Of a DNA stretch of 64,000 nt, positions 44,101-51,277 are shown in pieces (positions within the stretch are counted from its first letter, which is position 1; each line of letters begins with the position of its first letter). The translations under genes were made by a program, and so were the position numbers. The notes beneath the pieces were generated by a model, which was not told the DNA's origin, searched no databases, and saw nothing but the letters and a program-made list of their open reading frames with translations. Location of the stretch: positions 3,719,001 through 3,783,000 of the forward strand of contig NZ_CP047897.1 in the NCBI RefSeq assembly GCF_009913235.1, given 5' to 3'. Origin of the DNA: Nibribacter ruber (lineage in GTDB: Bacteria; Bacteroidota; Bacteroidia; Cytophagales; Hymenobacteraceae).

Positions 44101-44327
44101 CCGAAGCCAATTTGAGTATTGATTCCCTCTACACCATAGCCAAACTTGGCAGAACCTGTCTTCCAGGTGCTGCTATTGAAGGAGGTTGATATCCAAGCCA
44201 TTCCCTGGTCTGTTCCATTGTCCAGATACTGCCAAGAGGAGCCGAACGGGATTAGGGTATTCTGGGCATTTGCATCAAAAATAAAGAGCACGGCAAGTGC
44301 TAAAAGAACAGATAGACTTTTTTTCAT
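41118..44327 (-). CDS. Large T9SS-secreted protein with two duplicated modules and a BNR-like domain
   Basis: A 1069-residue protein with a signal peptide (cleavage after ANA near residue 21). Two copies of a module of about 290 residues follow (about 22-312 and 313-602); each has a beta-sandwich part with SSWxYLDNGTDQ, FGYG, YFRKS and a NVIxVExHQSK ending, then an Ig-like part with a GAVTFRxxFSEPV/KV-type strand and a GEGTxRLDL motif. Residues about 610-975 form a beta-propeller-like (BNR/sialidase-like) region. The last 80 residues are a type IX sorting domain (AYPNPFKGTATV, then GLPSGLYILRL). It is probably surface-attached and may bind or process polysaccharide. The propeller and sorting parts are paralogous to the protein at 48233-49645. 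Confidence 0.87.
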   Translation of the reverse strand: MKKSLSVLLALAVLFIFDANAQNTLIPFGSSWQYLDNGTDQGMAWISTSFNSSTWKTGSAKFGYGVEGINTQIGFGPDKSKKYVTTYFRKSISITDPASLGDFTANIRLDDGAVIYVNGVEVHRINMPTGPIAYNTLSAVSSSGDGSKTLTFQVNSAPFVSGTNVIVVEIHQSKVNTSDMAFDMELSSSLYGPDGDLVSPYVVSIERLSPSSEITEPGAVTFRTIFSEPVNGVTPDDFTAIATGSVEATVTDVSSENGTHYDATVNASGEGTLRLDLMAPDTDITDLSSNALAGDYTSGESYTLVEPVPLANALFSFNSSWKYLDNGTDQSTAWRTTSFSDAAWKTGVGKFGYGITDAATLVGYGPNAKNKYITTYFRKSLSITDVSNYTSFKVNIKMDDGVVVYVNGTEVYRNNMPTGSIAYNTLAALSSSGDGTKIQSFTISNGAFINGPNVIAVEVHQSKANTSDMAFDMELLADQSDPGPVGDVTSPMVTSINRQSPTTASIMPGSVTFRVSFSEKVTGVSVNDFVFTTTGTAGGTLTGLTAVGTDGTVYDLSANTAGEGTVRLDLKASGTEIMDASSNPIASGFTAGESYLLQTPTSGGGFATVASITPMSISTNTADKPQSKVWTYAGKFWTVLPTTDGTFLWRLDGTTWTKVLLVSSGALARADCKVVGNLAHVLLFRGNNNSYLISLEYDAAAAAYKLWSSRPTRSSFVLGPDAETATLDIDGNGRMWVAYDTPDSVNVRYSDSPYTTWSEPIVIESGIADDDICAIVALPTQNKMAVLWSNQRTDFFGMRTHTTGDSATTWSEDESPGSQTALNVGTGFSDDHMNMVLASDGTLYCAVKTSYETPGYTKLALLVRRPNGVWDNPYEITQENGTRPIVILNEAAGKLRIVYTSQENGGDILYKESSLDAISFGSPIYLIRGMYNYVSSTKATYTGETVLMATDVSTTAWKAIGFLVSDGSSTATAMANGSLLKEHGQNLRAYPNPFKGTATVNFTLPQGGAYTIVLYNSKGEQVIDAKKGLAEAGVANTLEVSAAGLPSGLYILRLETNLGTETIKLLHNR

Positions 44328-45129
44328 ACCAACATCACTAAATGATCAAACACTGGTCCTCCTTTACGCGCCGCCGTGTACAATGCCAGAAAAAGTAGCA
44401 TGATTAGCAGACGCCTAAAGCAGACGCTTTCTTCGCAGTTCTTTGAAACCAGCAGGTGCGTGTAGAGCAGGGCCTGATGGTGCTGTAGGGCAGATAAGCT
44501 AAGGGTGCTCCGTAAACATTCAGGCGTTCATAGCACCACATGAACGCAACTGGTGGGGTTGATGCCAGGCTAAGCCTTTAATATGTAGGGGTGATTGTGT
44601 CTTTTACCTGATATTGTTATTATTTCAATAACGGCATAGTGAGAATATAAGAATCTATACGCTGCTAAAAAGTGAATGTTCACGTTTTAATACGGATATT
44701 CTCAAAAATTAAAATATTAGATTACTCTATATAGAATTAGTTCAATTTATGGTGGAAGGTGCATCAGCCTTTCTTCCGGTCTTTCTGCATATAAGCTTTT
44801 TCTGCTAAAAGGCATCAAGAGAAAAGCACTCGCTTAGTAGCCTTGTACTGGGTGAGGCTCACGCTGTTACTGCCAGACAAAAGGCGGGTTTAGGGCAAAG
44901 ACCAACAACGGTGTAACAGCAAGCTGAATTCTCTGCCGCTCCTTTAGGCTTGCCCGATCCAAATAAATTCACTCATTTCTGCAATTTGCCTCGCTACGGT
45001 AAATTTCCCTGGCTGGTTATAATATAAATAAGCCACAAGACCAGAAACGGCCCCTTTTTAGGAATAAGCTAAAGAATAGTCCGTCTCTTGCTTATAGAAT
45101 TCAATATAGGGGATTTTTGATATAAGTAA

Positions 45130-45157
45130 TTGATATACAGGAAGTTGTATAACTTTG
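45130..45157 (+). promoter_or_regulatory. Candidate promoter 1 for the first lyase gene
   Basis: TTG at 45130-45132 and TAACTTTG at 45150-45157 are separated by 17 bases, a good fit to the Bacteroidota TTG / TAnnTTTG arrangement. It would give a leader of about 415 bases. Confidence 0.4.
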
Positions 45158-45250
45158 TTTTGTATTATTTAAGGTAAATGTAGGCAGGATAGAAGAACTT
45201 TGACTGTTTTTTATAACAATTTAATACAATATGGTACTAAAGGGTGGTCT

Positions 45251-45283
45251 TTGAAAAATGTATTGAAAATGTATTTAACTTTG
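45251..45283 (+). promoter_or_regulatory. Candidate promoter 2 for the first lyase gene
   Basis: TAACTTTG at 45276-45283, with TTG at 45251-45253, 22 bases upstream. The spacing is at the long end of the usual range. The -7 box is identical to that of candidate 1. Confidence 0.4.
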
Positions 45284-45579
45284 CAACTACGGAATTGGTA
45301 ATAAGAAGGTTACAAGATTCTGAAAGATTTTTAAAGTCAGTTAAAAAGGCAAAAATACAATTTAGGGCAAGCGGTATCAGAACCTGATTCTGGTTTTAGT
45401 GCAGAAAGATAGAAAGAAGAAACCTTAACCTAATAGGCGTATATGAGGCACTTTTAGAAGGAAGTAGTAAAGTCAGATTTAACTGACTGATTTTCAAACG
45501 CTCAAGCTACTCAATTATTACATAGAGTTTGAGAACTAAGCCAAACCTTTTACAAAATCCCTTTATTAATTTTTTCAAC

Positions 45580-46872
45580 ATGAAGTTTAACACCAAATAT
45601 ATCGTATTGCCATTGCTAGTAGGTTTCATCTCAGCCTCTTGTGATAAGAATGAATTAGATGAAATGACGCCTGCCACTGCGGTTTCTGCCACGTCTAACC
45701 TGTCAAGCAACCTTATTTTTGAAGAAACCATGGAAGGATCTTCTCCTTTCTCTTTGGCGCATGCCCAGGAAGTAGGAGATTGGGACTATGCCTTTCAGAT
45801 TGTAAACACTCCTGTATGGAGAGGCACCAAGGCCGCCCGCTTTGAGATCAGAAAAGACCAGCCGTTGGTACAGGACGGTAAAAGATCAGAAATGACCATC
45901 GTGAAAGGTGCAGACGGTGACATCACCAAGAACACCTGGTATTCTTTTGCCGCCTATTTCCCTTCCAAAGGGTATGAGTATGACACAGAGCGCGAGATCA
46001 TTAACCAATGGTACCAGAGCGGTAGCCCGTCTACCTCACTTAGAACTGACAAAGACAGAATCACTTTTGAGGTAGGAAACACTCCGGAGACAAGAAAGCT
46101 GCATGATTTAGGTGCCATCAAGAAAGACGCCTGGACTGAGTTTGTATTCCACTTCATCCACTCTTACGGTACTGACGGCCTTGTTGAAATCTGGATGAAC
46201 GGCGTGAAAGTGAAAACTATCACCGGGGGTAACATGTACAATGACGTGCTGCCTAAGTGGAAAATTGGTCTTTACAAGTCTGCCTTCAAATATGATGAGA
46301 CCATTGTCACCAACCGAGTAATCTATTTTGACAATGTGAGAGTTGGTAATGCCAACGCCACCTTCGCTGACATGACCTCTGGTACTGCTTCAGGATCAAC
46401 GACCACTACCACCAGCGGAACTACTACCACTAGCGGTACCACCACTACCAGCGGTACTACCACCACTTCTGGTACAACTACAACCACTACCACCTCCACC
46501 ACAGATGTTCAGAAAGTAGTAAGCTTCACGCTGGTGAATGCAACTACAAATAAAGACATCATGACCATTGCTAACGGTGGCGTGATTGACCTGAGCGTAA
46601 TTGGCACAAACAAATTCAACATCAGAGCCAATACCAGCAAGACTACCAGTGGTGTGGTGAAGTTTGTAATGTCAGGTGCCAAGAGCGATACGAGATTGGA
46701 TGATGTAGTACCTTACGCCTTGTTCGGCGACAACAGAGCAGGTGATTATTACTCTTGGAGTGCTACCACAGGTTCTTACACACTTTCTGGAACTACCTAC
46801 ACAGGTACTAAGGACAAAATGGGTTCTGCCACAGCTCCTGCGTACACCATCAAGTTCACTATTCAGAAATAA
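45580..46872 (+). CDS. Secreted polysaccharide lyase (heparin lyase I-like fold) with extra C-terminal domain
   Basis: A 430-residue lipoprotein (MKFNTKYIVLPLLVGFISASC signal, Cys near residue 21). Residues about 45-270 match the polysaccharide lyase family of the heparin lyase I / glucuronan lyase jelly-roll type: FEETMEGSSPF, ARFEIRKDQP, WYSFAAYFP and LPKWKIGLYK motifs. A Thr-rich linker of four TTTTSG units is followed by a C-terminal beta domain (residues about 310-430, VVSFTLVNATTNKD and YALFGDNRAGDYYSW) also seen attached to other secreted Bacteroidota proteins. It should cut uronic-acid polymers outside the cell. Start at ATG 45580 is chosen because it yields the lipoprotein signal. 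Confidence 0.87.
   Translation: MKFNTKYIVLPLLVGFISASCDKNELDEMTPATAVSATSNLSSNLIFEETMEGSSPFSLAHAQEVGDWDYAFQIVNTPVWRGTKAARFEIRKDQPLVQDGKRSEMTIVKGADGDITKNTWYSFAAYFPSKGYEYDTEREIINQWYQSGSPSTSLRTDKDRITFEVGNTPETRKLHDLGAIKKDAWTEFVFHFIHSYGTDGLVEIWMNGVKVKTITGGNMYNDVLPKWKIGLYKSAFKYDETIVTNRVIYFDNVRVGNANATFADMTSGTASGSTTTTTSGTTTTSGTTTTSGTTTTSGTTTTTTTSTTDVQKVVSFTLVNATTNKDIMTIANGGVIDLSVIGTNKFNIRANTSKTTSGVVKFVMSGAKSDTRLDDVVPYALFGDNRAGDYYSWSATTGSYTLSGTTYTGTKDKMGSATAPAYTIKFTIQK
46402..46473 (+). repeat. Four 18-bp in-frame repeats (TTTTSG linker)
   Basis: Four tandem 18-base units of ACTACYACNAGCGGNAC type encode TTTTSG each and connect the lyase domain to the C-terminal domain. Third-position differences between units show they are not freshly duplicated. 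Confidence 0.9.
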
Positions 46873-46929
46873 GGTCAGGCCACTAACTGGCTCTTCCAAC
46901 TGAATACCCAAAACAGATACTAAACCCTT

Positions 46930-46965
46930 AAAAGGAGCAGCCCACCGGCTGCTCCTTTTGTTTTG
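46930..46965 (+). terminator. Intrinsic terminator after the first lyase gene
   Basis: An 11-base perfect stem (AAAAGGAGCAG with its complement), 8-base loop and T-rich tail (CCTTTTGTTTTG), 57 bases after the stop codon. Confidence 0.85.
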
Positions 46966-46985
46966 TCAACCCTTTACGCTGTATC

Positions 46986-47035
46986 TGGGTCCGTTTTTGG
47001 GCAGTTTTCTGGAAAACTGCCCAAAAACGGACCCA
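46986..47035. repeat. 38-bp intergenic palindrome, copy 15 (extended to 50 bp)
   Basis: The core (46992-47029) is flanked by TGGGTC and its complement GACCCA, giving 25-base arms broken only at the CTGG centre. It lies between the two lyase genes. The whole gap from 46873 to 47215 otherwise holds only the preceding terminator and no gene. Confidence 0.95.
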
Positions 47036-47215
47036 ATTATTTTTATAGGGATTTCAAATGGGAAATCTATTCACGTGAGCGCTCGCTGCAACTTTCCTGT
47101 AACCAAGAAAGAAGGCCACTCAACAGGTGGTTTTTGCGTAGAAGAGGGAAGAGTGCTGTAGGGATCTGTCCCTGGCCTTGTTCTCCTGCTTCCGTCACCT
47201 CACGTTGTATAACAT

Positions 47216-48094
47216 ATGGTCTTTTATTCTAATGGCTTGCTTTTGTTGCAGATGCTGTTGGCGGTTTCCTGCGCAGACAAAAAAGACGGGTCTGGTGTGA
47301 TGGGGCTGGACCAACTAGCTTCTTCCAGTACTCCTGTGAGAGGAAACCTGCTGTTTGAAGAAACCTTTGAGCAAGGCAGTCCTTTTGCTTTGGCCCATGC
47401 CAAAGAAATAGGTGACTGGCCCTACGCCATGCAATTGGTACAGGCACCCGCTTTTAGGGGCCACGGCGCCTGCCGGTTTGAGATCAGACAGGACCAGCCT
47501 TTGGTGAAAGACGGAAAAAGGGCTGAAGTAACTGTGGTAGGCCCTGTCTCCTCTAAGGAAATGTGGTATTCCTTTGCTGCCTATTTCCCCGCCGATGAAT
47601 TTGTCAAAGACACGGAGCGCGAGATCATAAGCCAGTGGTACCAGCGCGCCGACAAGCACCTGGGGGAAAAGTCTTCCAGCCCGGCCACCGCACTACGTAT
47701 CAAAAACGACCGCTTTGTTCTGGATACTGGCTTTAACGCAGACCTGGTTTCTGATGGCGTACAGGAAGGAAGCAAAAAGAAGCTAGACCTGGGCGAAGTG
47801 ACTAAAAACACCTGGCATGAGTTTGTCTTCCATTTCGTGCATTCCTATGAAGAAGACGGCCTCATTGAGGTATGGCACAACGGAGAAAAAGTCATTACCC
47901 ACCGCGGGGGCAATATGTACAACAACGCCGTGCTGCCTAAATGGAAGATTGGGCTTTACAAAGCAGCCTTCAAAAGCGGTGCTTCCACACTACCCAACAG
48001 AGTGGTGTTTTTTGATAACATCAAAGTAGGCAATGAACGAGCCAGTTATGAAGAAATGGCCCCCAGCGCAGTTGTCCCCAATTCCAATAACTAA
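47216..48094 (+). CDS. Second secreted polysaccharide lyase, paralog of the first
   Basis: A 292-residue lipoprotein (signal ending LLAVSCADKK, Cys near residue 19). Residues about 45-275 repeat the motifs of the neighbouring lyase: FEETFEQGSPFALAHAKE, CRFEIRQDQP, WYSFAAYFP, REIISQWYQ and LPKWKIGLYKAAF. Compared with that protein it has an insertion of about 25 residues near 145-170 and no C-terminal domain. The pair arose by duplication but has diverged well. The hydrophobic signal lacks a positively charged N-region, so the exact start is less certain. Confidence 0.86.
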   Translation: MVFYSNGLLLLQMLLAVSCADKKDGSGVMGLDQLASSSTPVRGNLLFEETFEQGSPFALAHAKEIGDWPYAMQLVQAPAFRGHGACRFEIRQDQPLVKDGKRAEVTVVGPVSSKEMWYSFAAYFPADEFVKDTEREIISQWYQRADKHLGEKSSSPATALRIKNDRFVLDTGFNADLVSDGVQEGSKKKLDLGEVTKNTWHEFVFHFVHSYEEDGLIEVWHNGEKVITHRGGNMYNNAVLPKWKIGLYKAAFKSGASTLPNRVVFFDNIKVGNERASYEEMAPSAVVPNSNN

Positions 48095-48122
48095 TCAGCT
48101 CCACCAGCAATCAATGATATGT

Positions 48123-48160
48123 CGTTTTTGGGCTGTTTTCTGGAAAATAGCCCAAAAACG
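48123..48160. repeat. 38-bp intergenic palindrome, copy 16 (arm shared with terminator)
   Basis: Intact copy with CTGG centre at a convergent junction. Its right arm CCAAAAACG is also the beginning of the left arm of the hairpin at 48152-48210. Confidence 0.95.
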
Positions 48161-48210
48161 GAAGTCCCGGCACCTGAGAATGACCTAGGTGCCGGGACTT
48201 CCGTTTTTGG
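48152..48210. terminator. 24-bp-stem bidirectional terminator sharing an arm with the palindrome
   Basis: Perfect 24-base arms (48152-48175 and 48187-48210) around an 11-base loop. The arms start with CCAAAAACGG and end CCGTTTTTGG, so either strand shows an A-tract, GC-rich stem and T-tract. It can form only if the adjacent palindrome does not. Confidence 0.93.
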
Positions 48211-48232
48211 TGGGCCTACTCAAGGCATATGG

Positions 48233-49645
48233 TTATTTTTCCAGAAGCACTTTGATGTGCTGCAGGCCGGTGTTGGTTTTAAGCCGCGCTATATACATGC
48301 CGCTGGCAAGACGGGAGCCGTCTACCGTTATCTTATTCTGCTTTCCTTTTAAGGCGTTGCCCTCAAAGAATTCTGTTACCCGTAGCCCTTTGCTGTCATA
48401 CAAGCCAATGGAATAGTCACTGTCTTCGGCCAGTGAAAAGGCAATGGTGCACTTCATGTTAAATGGATTAGGGTAAGCTTTTAGAGTAGCATTGAGCGCG
48501 TCTACAGTTAGAACACCCATCACTTGCAGATTAAGAGTAGATACGTTGGTGGCAATGACCAAGGATTCTGGGGCATTGGGGTTGTTTTTGGCTGTAGATG
48601 GGTAATTGTAGGGGCCTGCCAGCAGCGTACGAGGTGAGTCAAACAGGATGTTCTTTGTAGAGGATTCGCGTTGTAAGATGTCGCCGCCTCCCTCATCTGC
48701 CGTGTATATTACTTTTAGCTTGTCCTGGGCATCGTTTAAGATGACAATGGGGCGGGTGCCAGTGCCAGATACCTTGTACATGTCATCCCAGGTGCCATAG
48801 GGTCTGCGTATCAGGAGAGCTATTTTGGTATAACCAGCGGTCTCAAACGAGGTCTTCACGGCGGCATACAGGGTGCCGTCACTGGCGGCGGTCATGTTCA
48901 GGTGGTCATCGGCCATGCCGCTACCTATATCCAGGGCAGACTGAGACGCTGGTACTTCGTCTTCAGACCAGGCTTCTGGGGTGGCATTGTCATCATGCAG
49001 TTTAAAGCCGAACCGCTGGGTGGCACTATTTGACCAGAGGACTCCCACCTTATTGATGGAGGGTAGGGCAATGACGCCAGAAAGGTCATCTGAGCTGGTG
49101 TTGTCGGCTAGAACAATGGGGGCACTCCAGTTGGTGTAAGGGGCATCGCTCCAAATGGCGTAAATTTCTTTTATGCCGTCATAGGCAATCCACATTCTTT
49201 CCTTGCTGTCTACGTCCAGGCTGGCTATCTCTGCATTGGGCCCAAACACCAGGTTGGTACGGTTGGGTTGTTTGCTCCAGAGCTTGTACGTAGCGGTTGC
49301 AGGATCATATTCCAGAGAGAGTACATACGAGGTATTGGTTTCCCTGAACAGCAGCACATGGGCCAGATTGCCTACTACCTTGCAGTCTGCCTTGGCGTAG
49401 TCACCAGGTAAGAGCAGCTGGAGCTTAGTCCAGGCCGTCCCATCCAGACGCCAGAGAAAGGTGCCTTCTGCATTGGGCAGAATACTCCAGTATTTTCCTT
49501 CATAAAACCAAATTTTAGATTGCGGCTTGTCACCTGTGTTGGTGGCTACCCCCAAGGGCTGTAGGTTTTTAAAGGACGAAAGCTGGGCCGCAAGTGGCAA
49601 AGAAAGAAAGGCACAGAATACTAACAGCAGAGTAAACTTTCTCAT
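48233..49645 (-). CDS. T9SS-secreted BNR/propeller-like protein, paralog of the C-terminal half of the large T9SS protein
   Basis: A 470-residue protein with a signal peptide (cleavage near residue 20), a beta-propeller-like region (about 25-380) with motifs such as KADCKVVGNLAHVLLFR, ADDHLNMTAASDGTLYAAVKTSFET and RPIVILNDAQDKLKVIYTA, and a C-terminal type IX sorting domain (LKAYPNPFNMKC, then SGMYIARLKT). The same propeller and sorting domain form the C-terminal half of the protein at 41118-44327; the duplicated N-terminal modules are absent here. It is convergent with the second lyase gene. Substrate or ligand unknown. Confidence 0.87.
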   Translation of the reverse strand: MRKFTLLLVFCAFLSLPLAAQLSSFKNLQPLGVATNTGDKPQSKIWFYEGKYWSILPNAEGTFLWRLDGTAWTKLQLLLPGDYAKADCKVVGNLAHVLLFRETNTSYVLSLEYDPATATYKLWSKQPNRTNLVFGPNAEIASLDVDSKERMWIAYDGIKEIYAIWSDAPYTNWSAPIVLADNTSSDDLSGVIALPSINKVGVLWSNSATQRFGFKLHDDNATPEAWSEDEVPASQSALDIGSGMADDHLNMTAASDGTLYAAVKTSFETAGYTKIALLIRRPYGTWDDMYKVSGTGTRPIVILNDAQDKLKVIYTADEGGGDILQRESSTKNILFDSPRTLLAGPYNYPSTAKNNPNAPESLVIATNVSTLNLQVMGVLTVDALNATLKAYPNPFNMKCTIAFSLAEDSDYSIGLYDSKGLRVTEFFEGNALKGKQNKITVDGSRLASGMYIARLKTNTGLQHIKVLLEK

Positions 49646-49785
49646 GGTCTTTTGTTTTAGAACGCGTTGCTAATGATCGGGGGTAAGCAAGACAGTGGGC
49701 TAAGATTGCCTACTATGGATAGTTCCTGGAAAGCTGGAGCCACGGTGCTGCACCGGGGATAAAATTAGATTCATATATATACGTA

Positions 49786-51252
49786 TTAGAAGACATTTTT
49801 GTGAGTGCTTTTGCCAAAAATTGTCATGTATATGATTTTGATATCCAGCCACAAAGACCAGTTTTCCACATACCATAGGTCGTGGCTGGTTCTTTGGTTT
49901 TTCTGCTCTTTGGTGTCTGTGGGCCCGCGCCAGCCGTTTACCTGCGCCCAACCGGTAATGCCGGGTTTAAAGTAGTGGCGAACCATGTACTTGTCTTCGG
50001 TCTGCTGCAATTGCTGGTTCAGGAAGCTTCTATGGGGTCTGGGGCCCACCACGCTCATGTCTCCCAGAAGCACATTGAAGAACTGAGGAAGTTCGTCCAG
50101 GCTGTACTTTCTCAGGATACGACCTATTTTGGTGATTCTGTCGTCATTCTCTCTGGTGGAGAGAGTGCCGCCCTGGGCGCTGTCATTCTCGCGCATGCTT
50201 CTGAATTTGAAGACTTTGAATGGTTTACCCGACTTGCCAATCCGGATGGGGCAGTAGAGCAACGGGCCCGGCGAGTCTAGTTTGATAAGCGCGGCTACCA
50301 CCAAGAGTACCGGAGTGAGCAGCATGATGGCCGCAAACGCGAAAAGCTTGTCAAACGTGTTCTTCAGGAGGAAGGCCCAGGTTTCATCCAGGGGCGTCTG
50401 GCGCACGTTGACAATGTCCAGGGAGCCCACGCGGGTGGCTTTGTAGTTCTTCCCAAACAGGTTCTCATAGTCTGGAATGTATTTTACCCGAATGCCGTAG
50501 TAGTCTGCGGTTTCTATGATGCGCTTTACCTTTTTGGAGGTTTTAACGGGCAGCGCTATCACTATTTCATCCACGGTATTGTCTTTCAGGTAGTCCTTGA
50601 ACTGGGCCAGGTTAGAGACAATGTTTTCTTGTTGTACGGCACAAGCCTCGTCTTTGCACTTTACAAAGCCTTTGATCTTATAGCTAGAGTCATGGCAGTT
50701 GTAGAATTGCTTCTGAATGCTTTTGGCCGTGCTTCCAATGCCGGCAATAAGGGTGTATTTGGTCTGGTGGTCTAGCTTGAAGTTCTTGAAGGCAGTGAAG
50801 AACGGATGGTTCACCTGCGTGGAGACGTTCTGATTGCCTTCTCTAACCGGCACCAGTGGCTTCAGGAATGAGAGGGACAGCAATTCAATAGGCGTGGTAA
50901 CCTGGTCAAAAATCAAATGCGCCTCAAAGGGAACAATCTCTGCCTGAAAGAGCTGGTTGCAATAAATATAGATGAGGGTTAGACTAACGGAAGACAGAAT
51001 GAAAAACAAAATGGAAGAATACGTGCTGCCGGTTTTTTTTGTATAAAAGAGAAGGGTGAGCAGATACGCCAGGCAGAAAATGGAAACTAGGCTGCTTAAT
51101 GGCCAGTTGGACGTCTGGGTGTATTCTATCAAGAAATAAAGGGAAAGGACAGAGAAGAATCCTACAAATAACTTGGGCGTTTTAGAATAGAACAGAGTGG
51201 GCTTATCATTCAATGATCTGTCTTGTAAAAAAGAAGGTATAGGCTGGACCAT
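49786..51252 (-). CDS. Initiating sugar transferase (WcaJ-like polyprenyl glycosylphosphotransferase)
   Basis: A 488-residue membrane protein: four N-terminal transmembrane segments, a middle CoA-binding-like Rossmann domain (about 165-270), a further membrane-associated helix, and a C-terminal bacterial sugar transferase domain (LIKLDSPGPLLYCPIRIGK, FKFRSMRE near 350, SLDELPQFFNVLLGDMSVVGPRP near 385-407). It transfers a hexose-1-phosphate to undecaprenyl phosphate and so starts EPS repeat-unit synthesis. It is about 10 kb upstream of the wza-like gene on the same strand, separated by the lyase block. Confidence 0.94.
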   Translation of the reverse strand: MVQPIPSFLQDRSLNDKPTLFYSKTPKLFVGFFSVLSLYFLIEYTQTSNWPLSSLVSIFCLAYLLTLLFYTKKTGSTYSSILFFILSSVSLTLIYIYCNQLFQAEIVPFEAHLIFDQVTTPIELLSLSFLKPLVPVREGNQNVSTQVNHPFFTAFKNFKLDHQTKYTLIAGIGSTAKSIQKQFYNCHDSSYKIKGFVKCKDEACAVQQENIVSNLAQFKDYLKDNTVDEIVIALPVKTSKKVKRIIETADYYGIRVKYIPDYENLFGKNYKATRVGSLDIVNVRQTPLDETWAFLLKNTFDKLFAFAAIMLLTPVLLVVAALIKLDSPGPLLYCPIRIGKSGKPFKVFKFRSMRENDSAQGGTLSTRENDDRITKIGRILRKYSLDELPQFFNVLLGDMSVVGPRPHRSFLNQQLQQTEDKYMVRHYFKPGITGWAQVNGWRGPTDTKEQKNQRTSHDLWYVENWSLWLDIKIIYMTIFGKSTHKNVF

Positions 51253-51265
51253 ATGACTTAATAAT

Positions 51266-51277
51266 TTAACGCGTTAA
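51266..51277. promoter_or_regulatory. Palindromic operator-like site upstream of the sugar transferase
   Basis: TTAACGCGTTAA is a perfect 12-base palindrome 14 bases before the ATG. It could be a repressor site. Confidence 0.35.

Larger units (their letters stand above)
44328..45579. other. 1252-bp AT-rich intergenic region between divergent genes
   Basis: No gene is supported. It is clearly more AT-rich than its surroundings, with two good promoter-like sites for the rightward lyase gene, two copies of AAAGTCAG (45333 and 45469) and a small inverted repeat AGTCAG/CTGACT after the second. A long untranslated leader of about 300-400 bases for the lyase gene is possible. Confidence 0.6.

Noticed and set aside
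46402-46473. 18-bp tandem units as a CRISPR array or minisatellite outside genes
   Set aside because: They are in frame inside the lyase gene, lack unique spacers and encode a Thr/Ser/Gly linker.
47216-48094. Second lyase as a truncated pseudogene of the first
   Set aside because: It has a complete lyase domain, its own lipoprotein signal and stop, and an internal insertion, so it looks like an intact shorter paralog.
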